Assembly: GCA_037903475.1 (NCBI GenBank)
Contig: JBAJFG010000264.1
Location: 248,001 to 312,000, forward strand
Origin: Ancylostoma caninum
Taxonomy: Eukaryota; Nematoda; Chromadorea; Rhabditida; Ancylostomatidae
Direction: 5' to 3'
Length of the DNA: 64,000 nucleotides
Position numbers and translations under genes: made by a program. Positions 53,640-62,407 of this stretch are shown here, piece after piece; position 1 is the stretch's first letter; every line of letters begins with the position of its first letter. The notes beneath the pieces were generated by a model that was not told where the DNA came from, did not search any database, and was given only the letters and a program-made list of their open reading frames with translations.

Positions 53640-54365
53640 TATGGCGTATTCGTGCGTATTCCTCACTATCGGTCCAACGCAGACGCGTTCTCCATCGGCG
53701 GAACTGTATCCTGCCGTACCCCACATTATTGGACAAAGCGAAATTGTATCCGAGTGTTTTCCACACTACTGGGCCGCAGCGGACTTTCCTCCATCGGTGG
53801 ACCCGTATTCTGGCGCCATCTTCACGCATTAGGCCTGAACCGTATCCTGGTATTCTCCACTTTACTGAGTCACAGCGGACCAATCCTATGTTGGCGGACC
53901 CGCATCCTGGTGTTATCCATACTACTGGGCCACGGCGGGCCCTTCCTCCATCAGAGCGCCCGCATTCTGGCGCCTTCCTCACAGTTAGGGCAAACCGGAT
54001 CCGTTCTCCAGGGGCGGGTTCGCATCCTGTCATTCTTAGCACTAAAGTGAACCCGTATCCTGGCGTCCCCCACAGCACTGGGCCACGGCGGGCCTTTTCT
54101 CCATCGGTGGACCCGTATCTTGGCGTCCCCCGCTCCATTGGGCCCTAGCGGGCCTTTTCTCCATCGGTGGACCAGTATCCTGGTGTCCCCCGCACCATTG
54201 GGCCCTAGCGGGCCTTTTCTCCATAGCTGGACCCACCTCACGGCGTTCCCCACAGCCCTGGCCACGGCGGGCCCTTTCTCCATCGGTGGACCCGTTTCTT
54301 GGCGTTCCCCGCACCACTGGGCCACGGCGGGCCCTTTTTCCATCGGTGGACCCGTATCCGTATTT
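53640..54365. repeat. R1 tandem repeat array, best-preserved copies
   Basis: From about 54050 to 54360 five near-identical 60-bp units follow each other (unit: CCCGTATCCTGGCGTCCCCC, then ACAGCACTGGGCCACGGCGG, then GCCTTTTCTCCATCGGTGGA). Left of that the units are more diverged. Overlapping long frames on both strands are explained by a stop-free unit of 60 bp. Confidence 0.92.
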
Positions 54366-54479
54366 AGTTGATTGGATATACAATGTCATGCCTTCCTATA
54401 TAGAGGCAATGCGGCAATAGCACCCACCAGATGAGGCGACCGCGTAGGTCCACCCTCCCGAGCTTCCGAGACGCGGCAG

Positions 54480-54670
54480 GCCTCATAGCATCCGTCCATC
54501 TCTTCCTGCAAGTGCACTCAGCGTCGCATCAGTGGAAGGCTGGTTTTCCTGCTGCGTATATTGTGCAGCCTGAAAGCTCGTAAACACTCCCTCACTCCTA
54601 TGCGGCGAGACCGCCAGCGAAGGTGATGAAATCACCATCCCGTGCATGCGGGAGAGCCAGCAGTGACGTA
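54480..54670. repeat. Dispersed repeat shared with 2820-3010
   Basis: GCAGCCTGAAAGCT(C/T)GT(A/G)AACACTCCCTCAC and GACCGCCAGCGAAGG(T/C)GATGAAATC occur here and at 2940-3010. The minus-strand reading (ISSPSLAV, EGVFTSFQAA) is shared too, and may come from a LINE. Confidence 0.7.
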
Positions 54671-54830
54671 ATTTCGGGTCCCGAAGCGAACGTGTCTGCG
54701 TCCATGGAAATCGGCCATTTCGCCACACAGTCTGCGCCTCAAGATTGCGGTGTCTATGAGTGCCGCCCCGTATCTCTAACCGCTCTAGCCCCCTTACGGC
54801 GCTTTGTTTAATAGATTGTTTTGAACTTTA

Positions 54831-55305
54831 TTCATTACTATTACGAAACACAACGATGTGATTTAATATCCCGACAAACGAAAACCAATAGAAGCAAACA
54901 CTATGTGGAATCAGTGATTTTAACACGTAGGTGCGAATAAATGAACGCTACGTAACCAGTCAGATATGAAGTTGTGTAACTTCTATCTACAAAATAGTAA
55001 ATATTTAGATATTCTCTACAGAACAAACCATAAAATATTTCAACGAAGAGGAAACAGTAGAGGAACAAAATTGTGATTGGGAACTTCCAAAGATCGTACC
55101 TCTATCCTTATTCGTTATTGCCGATTTCGTTCAATGTGTCTTTTCCAGTATTATGCATCATAAGATAGTATTAGAATAGTGTTTCTATCAGAGCATACCA
55201 TCTTTATCTTTTTATTGTCGCCTAGCTTGATTGTTGGCCTGGTCAGTGTATTCGCATAATATTTGTAGAAATAACTATAGACTGAATGCAATTGTAAACG
55301 TTATA
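54831..55305. other. No gene seen
   Basis: AT-rich DNA upstream of a hammerhead-like motif; it may be unrecognised PLE remnant. Confidence 0.3.
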
Positions 55306-55345
55306 GGCCTGACGAAGGTATTATTGTACCGAAAGCTAGCCAATA
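55306..55345 (+). ncRNA. Hammerhead ribozyme-like motif with full core
   Basis: CTGACGA (55309-55315), then GGTA-TTATTG-TACC stem-loop, then GAAA, flanked by GGC and GCTAGCC. All core residues of CUGANGA...GAAA are present. AATAAAG follows at about 55342. This is the layout of a PLE pseudo-LTR, but no coding part is visible beside it. Confidence 0.65.
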
Positions 55346-55445
55346 AAGTGAAAACGCAGGAGTACCCAAATCCAAGCCGAACAACAAATATTTGACATGA
55401 GGCTCCGGGATAGCACAATCCTATTATAATTGATTTATTGGCTAA

Positions 55446-55470
55446 CGTTTCGGCAAATCGCCTTCTTCAG
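55446..55470 (-). ncRNA. Hammerhead ribozyme-like motif, PLE3 left
   Basis: Minus strand reads CTGAAGA, GGC-GATTT-GCC stem-loop, GAAACG. Core intact. Confidence 0.6.
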
Positions 55471-55687
55471 AGCCTGAAATGGGTGATACGAAATGCAACC
55501 TATCCGACCAAATGTCTCTTCAATCAAGTAGGAAAAATTCAACGGTCAATTTTCGATCACTGGCTAATCTGCGTGGCCAAAAATTCACCTTTTGAGTGCG
55601 CCGGTGGAATTCTAGAACAGAAGCAGACGCGACCGCTAACTGATTACGAAGACGAATGACTAAGGACGCCTTCCCAGATCAGAATAA

Positions 55688-56020
55688 CTAACCCAGGTAA
55701 GGTGCGAGCTCCCGCGTAATCGAAAGGCACTCTTCCTTGCGATTCATTTTAGGACTTTTTGCATGAATCCAGAATGCTTCTAAAGTATTGCGGGCGGATG
55801 TTTGAGACTCATGCGCCAAGATCTTTACATTAACTTCGAAACTCTCTCCTGCGTGTTTTTGCAACCTGTGTGTGCCTAGAGGAGTGGATGGGCGTGATCT
55901 ATCCCTACCATCTAGATGTTCCTTAATGCGAACGGAAAGCGGGCGCGCCGTTTCACCTATGTACTCGTCACCCGCAATTCATACAGGAGATCAGATAGAT
56001 GATCAGAATACGTTTCAATT
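55688..56020 (-). pseudogene. PLE3 GIY-YIG endonuclease, one frameshift
   Basis: The minus strand reads IIYLISCMNCG. A single-base shift at TGCGGGTGAC then gives DEYIGETARPLSVRIKEHLD, LEAFWIHAKSPKMNRKEECL and a TAG at 55688. The GIY-YIG core, CxxC and EH histidine are recognisable. It resembles PLE1's C-terminus (LLEAFWISVRNPKMNNRNKC), so the two families are related. No RT part remains. Confidence 0.75.
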
Positions 56021-56167
56021 TGTTCGGTGATAATTCTACCACCGATACAATACCGTTTTTGGCCACGCAGATTAGCCAGTGATCGAAAATTGACCGTTGA
56101 ATTTTCCTACTTAGTTGAAGAGACATTTGGTCGGATAGGTTGCATTTCGTATCGCCCATTTCAGGCT

Positions 56168-56192
56168 CTGAAGAAGGCGATTTGCCGAAACG
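56168..56192 (+). ncRNA. Hammerhead ribozyme-like motif, PLE3 right
   Basis: CTGAAGA, GGC-GATTT-GCC, GAAACG on the plus strand; inverse of the left motif. Core intact. Confidence 0.6.
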
Positions 56193-56216
56193 TCTAGCCA
56201 ATAAATCAATTATCAA

Positions 56217-57504
56217 CCTCGTGTGCGGCTTACCATGAACATACAGACAAATTTTGCGTTAATTTGGCCGGCTTTTGTAGAGCTGGACTCATGCACAGTG
56301 ACGTAGTCTTGTGCCGAGGAATGTAACTTCGAAACTTTTCACCATCCAAAAACAGCAAAACGTCCAGGGCGAATACATGCCGGTATTCTTGTGTATCCAT
56401 GCGTCAGAAATTGAGAGTCACCTGCAGCCTTCCAGGCTGAGAAACTCCTGCTCACATCACCAAACTTCTCCGACCAAATTTCGGAGGCAACATGAGAGTG
56501 CTTCTTTTCAAAACTAACTCTGGTAACTGCGTACATCGTCCAAGCCGTCTATATCTTGCATCTTTTGTGCAAAAATATCATTATTGATTCAATCCGTACT
56601 AAAATTACTAAATGCGCAAGGAAAAAGGACCACCTCATGTCTGCTCATGAATATGCGGAATTCAGCCAAGTCTCATCCCCCAAACTTACCGTTCTCTCGA
56701 GTAGCTCGCTATAACGCAGCTACAGAGGGATTAACCGAAACAGTACAACGAATTTATAACTTTTATCATTCCACTATTTCGAGAAGATTTAGAATGTGAA
56801 TAATTGAGAGGATACCTCATGCAATGTGAGATTTGAACTTGACGTCAATTAAAAAATTCGCCTTCAATCCTGACTGCATTGTATGTGGGGATGAGAAGGA
56901 GAACTATTTCAGTCGTGTATAGTAAATCTGCCCAAAAATCGGTCGATGCATCTTGGAAAGAGCACCGAAGCCGCTGGCTACGGCGTGATTTGACAAGCCA
57001 GATGAGTGGAGGGATTAAGCTTGAGCCCATCCCTTTAGAAAAGAAAATGGGGGTTCGTACCATAATATTGATGTTATTTCTCTACACATACCCTCGTTGT
57101 TGCAATTTGGAGTGAGCTCAACCTCGAATAATTTGAGGTTTTTCTTACTGAGTACATATTTATGAAACGGTCTGATATCGAACTGAGATCGAAGATTCGA
57201 GTCAGTGGACCAGGCTTTACAGGTGGTGATATGAAAATTGGAGACAAGGGGTTTTTTGACATGCCAATTTCACCAGGTGTGGTGGTGGATTCCAAACATC
57301 AGCGCAATATAGGTGAACTTAAAAATATTGGCGTGCCTACATATTTATGAAACGCACTGTATAATCACGGGTTAGCGGTCCGGACTTCTTCCGCGGAAGA
57401 TGGAACAACCGGTGGGTCAGAGCTCGATTCTAGGCGCTCTTGTGGTATCTTGCCTGAGACAAGGTCGAGAACTGTCGATAAGACGTTTGATCGTCTAGCA
57501 CACA
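56217..57504. other. No confident gene; a 17-bp direct repeat at 57153 and 57337
   Basis: TACATATTTATGAAACG occurs at about 57153 and again at about 57337. The second is followed by CACTGTA, which resembles a Tc1-type element end. Frames in this stretch have no recognisable domain. Confidence 0.35.
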
Positions 57505-57600
57505 GATCGAACAACTGGGGCCACCTTCAGACCTCTGACTCTGCGTTAAAACGTTAGCTCAATAAAGTTCTACCATAACAACCTGGTGTGGCAGAAGAAG
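57505..57600 (+). mobile_element. PLE1-like pseudo-LTR remnant with decayed hammerhead
   Basis: It parallels the PLE1 end: CCACCTTCAGACCTCTGA, then a reduced stem, AAAACGTTAG, AATAAAGTTCTACCAT, and GGCAGAAGAA. The stem II region is shortened, so the ribozyme is lost. Confidence 0.55.
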
Positions 57601-57939
57601 TTACATGATCTGATAGATGTTATATAGCGGTTCATGTCGTCAATGCTACATCCGAAACGCGCTGGCAAATGCGCATACATCCAGTAATCATGGATCTGCC
57701 TACAACCCGCTCTCCTCAGATTGACGTCCCTGTCGCTAGAGGTCTAGATAAAAAAAAACCAGAGAACAGCTTTTATTGAGGTAAGTGCTTATTAGAATAA
57801 AATCCATCATGGGTGACGGTAAAATGAAATCAGTAGAGTATCATGAAAAAAAACAGACAAACTCAGTGACCGGTAGGTATCAAACCAGTAGCTATAGAAC
57901 CAATAAAGAAGTCTGAGACCAACACCACACAAAACTAGC

Positions 57940-58760
57940 AGTTCAGAAAGAACAACTGAGCACGCTCTGTGAACGAATTGGTGAGACATTCCGGCCTACC
58001 AATGCTGCTGGTTTTCGCCCACCACCTACCTTGAAGCACCACTTCACCCCCACCAGCATATACGAAAATAAATGCCTCGAGGCAAGGAGCCAGTATCGTA
58101 TCAATGAGAAAATTTGCCAGCTACGGGGCACGGTCTATCCAATCAAGTGCTATGGCTGTGTAGAAACGTTTGTGGGTAACACTACGAGACCGCTTCGGAG
58201 ACGGCTGGATGAGCATCGTCGAGCATTATTAAATCCGTCCTCCTATACGTTGCAGAGCTTCTCGAGACACCGCACATTGTGGCACACGTATGAGCATGCC
58301 CCAACGTTCACAGCCATAATCGACATATCAGACGAGCTTTGGAAAGAAGAGAATTGGAGGCGATGGAAAGAGGGAGACACAATCCACAGACCAACCATAG
58401 GGAGAAATTATGAGAGATGTTAAGGTTGATATCGTGAGCAAAAGTATAAATGAGTTGATCTCTAGTCGTCGCATGGTTATTTCATTGTGTAATCAAGATC
58501 GCAGAGGTGAGGCCGCTTGCTTTACATTTTAGCTTGTGTTTATAAAAATGTATCCCAATGTGCGGGAAAACATTCACCAGGTGGCTGTCGTAGTCGGAAG
58601 TCTTAAAAATCACCTGCTCGCTGGTATTATCAGTATTAAAATGTATTTTCGTAAACTTCTGATGATTGATTGTTAAGATTATGGTCCCAGGAAGGCATTA
58701 ACGACGAAAGCTTAAAAGAAAGCAACTGAGTAGAATTTATTGTGCAATTGAAGGAGAAAA
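57940..58760 (+). mobile_element. PLE4 fragment, relative of PLE2
   Basis: The C-terminal coding part and 3' pseudo-LTR survive in plus orientation. The end has TTGTTAAGATTATG...GGAAGGCATTAACGACGAAAGCTT. This aligns with PLE2's TTGTTAAGATCTGAAGAAGG...CGCCGAAAGCT and shows a decayed hammerhead (about 58680-58712). Confidence 0.65.
57960..58423 (+). pseudogene. PLE4 GIY-YIG endonuclease
   Basis: The frame 58031-58423 (130 codons) has KICQLRGTVYPIKC, CYGCVETFVGNTTRP and RRRLDEHRRALLNPSSY. These align closely with PLE2 (KICHLRGIVYLITC, ...KRLEEHRRAL). Departures from the core (GTVYPI for GxxYxI; FVG for YVG) suggest relaxed constraint. Upstream in another frame HSGLPMLLVF matches PLE2 CGLPVRLVL. 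No RT remains. Confidence 0.75.
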
Positions 58761-59154
58761 ACTCATTACAACTCATAGCTAGAACTAAAAAAAAATCCTC
58801 CACACGAAACCAAACACCCATCACATATATGGGTGGAACGTAATTCCATAACCTGGTCTGGTATAGCGAAGGGCTCATCCACGCCCTCTAGCACGTGGAA
58901 CTCCTCGACCACGTCCTCGTGGAAGATCCATCTTGTTGGGTCTACAGTGTCCGTCGTTGAGATCGTTTCTTCTAGTAACTTGATTATTCCGGCTCCAAAA
59001 AGTGCTGTCTACGTGGTGCGCGTTCTTCTGTTCCTATTATGCCTTTGCACGATGTACTGGATGAACAAAATCTTCATAAAGGCCTTTTTTCCTGCCCTCA
59101 CATATAGAACTAAATACATAAGCCTGAAGTGATGTGAGTACTTGAGAATATTCA
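58761..59154. other. No confident gene
   Basis: A plus-strand frame (58833-59132) ends in a hydrophobic stretch (VVRVLLFLLCLCTMYW) but has no family match I recognise. Confidence 0.3.
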
Positions 59155-59860
59155 GAACTTTTTTTTCGAATATCCGAATTTCGAAGTTATTCGTTTATTA
59201 AAATTTTCGAACATTCGAATTTCGAACCTATTCACTTTTTTCGAATAATCGAATTTCGAGTCTATTCGATTTTCACTTTCTTCCGAATTTCCTAATTTAT
59301 TCGGTTTTTCGATCCCAAATAATCGAACAAATTCGAAATTTGGTTTCGAATTTATTCGCTTATTCAAGCAATTTGAGTACTTCGGAACAGATATAACGTA
59401 GAAAAATAGGGCGGAGTGATGTCCTCTAAGATATGTGTAACTGTCCCATTTCAATAATGACACGAACAGAGGGCAAGAACCGAGTCTGATTTTGAAAAGT
59501 TATGATGAAATTTTTTAATTAGTGTTTACCCTGATTCATTCGAAGACAGTAGAGCCTGAAAAAAATATCGAAAACCATGATGACCACTCGATCATTGCGA
59601 ACTACTCGGTATTATTATGCAGAGTCTGGAAAGAAGAGCTTTGCAGACGCATAATTTCCTCGAATATTCGAAATTATTCGGTTATTCGAAACGAAATCGA
59701 ACTCATCTCGGATATTCGAATATCGACTAAATTGGGAATTGCACTTTCATCGAGTACTCGATTTTTGAATAAATTGGAAAATAGCCTTCTCTCGAATATT
59801 CGAATTTCGAATTACTCGAATTCGAATGTTCATTCGAATTTTTTACTCGAATATGTTAAT
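59155..59860. repeat. TTCGAA-rich degenerate repeat, two blocks
   Basis: 59155-59370 and about 59650-59850 are dense in overlapping TTCGAA, TATTCGAAT and ATTCGATT words. The underlying unit looks like about 20 bp (TTATTCGATTTTCGAATTTC-like). The unit is largely self-complementary. Frames here are artefacts. Confidence 0.75.
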
Positions 59861-59869
59861 CGGTCCGAA

Positions 59870-60480
59870 GTATACTTGACTCCCTCTGGCTGGTAGACAG
59901 CCACTTCCGATCTTCTGGTTTTCTCTCCTAAGCAAGCAAACGGCTCATTCAGTGATGGCACCGGCGCGAACATTGTAATCACGTCACTCCTCATAACAGC
60001 AGCTAAATCCCTGATGCTTCCGAAAATGTCGCGGGTGTCTTTGCTACGAGCACTATACACGACTTGGCCTCTGGTGCTGCTGACTACTACCATCCTTCCT
60101 CCTAACATGGCTATCGTGGTCATTGCTATTGCCAATCCTTGTTATTCAGACGCTTGTCCGCCGTCGGAATTATGAAGATACAATTGTTCAGATCCGTAGT
60201 GTTCCGGAGCGATGAAACCACGTCCTTGAGACCGCCGTACACAACAATATTAACCCTTCCTCCAGATGAACGCATCTCGCTAGTCCTCTCGACCCGCAAG
60301 GTACAAGACTGTCCTTTGCGCAGGTCCCCCTACGTCAACATCTTCCTAGGAAATGCGTGTGTGCGAACCAAACTCCGGCATTTGCTAGATCGTTCAGTTG
60401 CGTGATATCTATAATGACATTCTCCTTGGAAGCAATCGCTATGTTACTTCCATCGTTACCAGAAGTGCTTTCATAAAATT
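59870..60480 (-). pseudogene. Decayed protein-coding gene of unknown family
   Basis: Minus-strand readings in changing frames look protein-like. SNIAIASKENVIIDITQLND then AGVWFAHTHFLG lie near 60360-60450. VNIVVYGGLKDVV and FIIPTADKRLNNKDW lie near 60140-60240. MTTIAMLGGRMVVVSS and DLAAVMRSDVITMFAPVPS lie near 59940-60110. The order and style suggest one extracellular or enzyme-like domain with at least two frameshifts. I do not recognise the family. Confidence 0.4.
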
Positions 60481-60508
60481 TATTTATTTATTTATTTATT
60501 TATTTATT
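60478..60508. repeat. (TTTA)n microsatellite
   Basis: About seven uninterrupted TTTA units. Confidence 0.95.
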
Positions 60509-60666
60509 GAATACGCACATAGGCGTGCATGACAATGTTAGCAACAAAATTAGATTGAAACAATAAAAGATCAACCAAACGAACAACCAAGCAAAGATCA
60601 ATGGAGGACATTGGATTAAGGATTAGTAATATTCGGATGAGAGGGGTAGGGCTCAGGCATATTCTA

Positions 60667-61567
60667 TTAAGTTGTTACATGAGTTCCCGCTGTTTTTGCA
60701 TAGAGATTTTTGAACGCTTGTAATAAATATTTGCCTATTAGATTTTGCTTATGTCCGCATATCATTTTAAAGCGTGTGATCTCCCCAACACTGTGGAATG
60801 TGAACTATAATTTTCCATCTTGTTTTGAAGATGTACTTAACTTTGGAGCGAACCCTTCAAGAATGCAAATGTACTTAACTTTGGAGCGAACCCTTCAAGA
60901 ATGCAAATTCGGTAACTGCACTTTCACGAATAATAATTTTACCATAGCATTGCATGAGGATCACCAAATTTGGGTGGAGTAATCCGAGGCCACTCTTAAT
61001 CCCTTTGGTACTTTCTCTCCCCATTTTATTGTCGTGCAGTCTCAAGCACAGGCAACAAACTTGGTAACCCAAAATTTTGATTAAGTCGTTTTTCTCTCTG
61101 GAATTGAAGTGGATCGAAGTGGGATTTCTTTTACTGTGGCTACAAACATCAACCGTTTGCGGACGCACTCTGTGGAAATCACACCATTTTGCCCCACCAA
61201 GGAGGGCGCCTTAATTTTGTTGGTCGAACTCTCCTGAACTGCAAAGAGCTCATAGAGGAATTTTTAATTGCGCATTATGTAGCGCAAATTTAGCTCTAAC
61301 CACGCGCCGGCTATCAGACCACAAAAACGTCTATTGAGCGAGAACCGATTTGCCAAAGGCAGTGACCTCCAGCACTAATCGACTCACATCTTTGCCTCGT
61401 AGTTCATGGGTTTACGGAGCAGCGGAGTCGAGCTTCAGCTATGAAAACTACAAAAGACCAGCGACTGCTGTGGTGCATACTTCGACTGATACCTATAGTT
61501 ATTTGATTTTTTATAAAACCTTCTAGTCGAAAATGACAAAACAGCGGAAACTTATGTAACAACCTAA
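60667..61567. mobile_element. Mariner-type element of a third family, deleted
   Basis: 901 bp, TTAAGTTGTTACATGAGTTC at the left, and GCGGAAACTTATGTAACAACCTAA at the right as its inverse, with TA on each side. The size and lack of recognisable transposase motifs point to a deleted copy. A 35-bp tandem duplication (ATGTACTTAACTTTGGAGCG...) lies at about 60831-60900. Confidence 0.7.
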
Positions 61568-62407
61568 TATATACTGATGTGTAGTAAGAACGCTCTAAAA
61601 ACTGTATGGGAGGACCTACCCTAGACGTACAGGACCAGCCTTTTCTTCCATGAACCATTCATTTGCAAGGGATATAATCTGCTAAAACAGGCTACAGAGC
61701 GTTGGAAGCATCCGCCCACATCAACCAACAAGATACCCTCATTCTCCATCAGAGTCACAGGAGCAACGCAGGCAGTTCAAAACACGGGTATATTGGTTGA
61801 CCCCACGCAACCGGTGCGCTGAGCGGCAGCAACTACTAACCCTGCACCTGTTTATGCACAAAAAGACATTGGTGTTCACGCAGTTGGAAAGGTTTGCTGA
61901 GCGAAGAGGGTAGGTGGGCCCGTTCAAAACTACTGAAATAAAGCAGAATCTCAGCCTGAACCTTACTTTTGTCAAACTCGCTAGCAGATCAGACAGTCTT
62001 CCTGAGATGCGTAGGTAGGAAGGATGGGAGAAGGAGAGAAGTCTAATGAGAATGAGTCGCAGGTAGTACTGGAGATGAATAACATAACTCCAAAACCATG
62101 ATAACGTTGACAGGAAATGCTAAAATAATCGAAGAGGGCCTAGATTATTAACTGCACAACGTCCTCACGGCCCAATAAGTCAAGCGAGTTCACATCCAGG
62201 AGAAGTCTCTTCAGTTTACTTGAGTTCTCGGAGGTGTTCATACGAGTGAAATACACGGAAATCTTCGAATTTGAGGTTTTTCGACCATAAACACTGAGGA
62301 GGAAGTTTTTTTTAAGTACAGAAACACGATGAGCAAAACAATTTCGCTCTAGATTCTTCCGCCATCTACAAGTCCCAGAAGGAACTAAATTGAAGCTGAA
62401 TCTACGT
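61568..62407. other. No gene seen
   Basis: Unique-looking DNA without a supported frame; ends near a 10-bp G tract at 62416-62425. Confidence 0.35.

Larger units (their letters stand above)
55430..56216 (-). mobile_element. PLE3 fragment with inverted pseudo-LTRs
   Basis: 55430-55590 and 56050-56216 are near-perfect inverses; both encode the chance peptide RSIFDHWLICVAKN in opposite orientation. Each carries a hammerhead motif. Between them lies a GIY-YIG piece on the minus strand. This is a 5'-truncated PLE with inverted ends. It differs from PLE1 and PLE2. Confidence 0.75.

Noticed and set aside
53640..54365. CRISPR array (regular 60-bp repeat)
   Set aside because: No unique spacers separate the repeats; it is a plain tandem repeat in eukaryotic DNA.
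58833..59132. Plus-strand frame with a hydrophobic C-terminus as a membrane protein gene
   Set aside because: Low-complexity Ser-rich start and no family resemblance; it lies between PLE debris and TTCGAA repeats.
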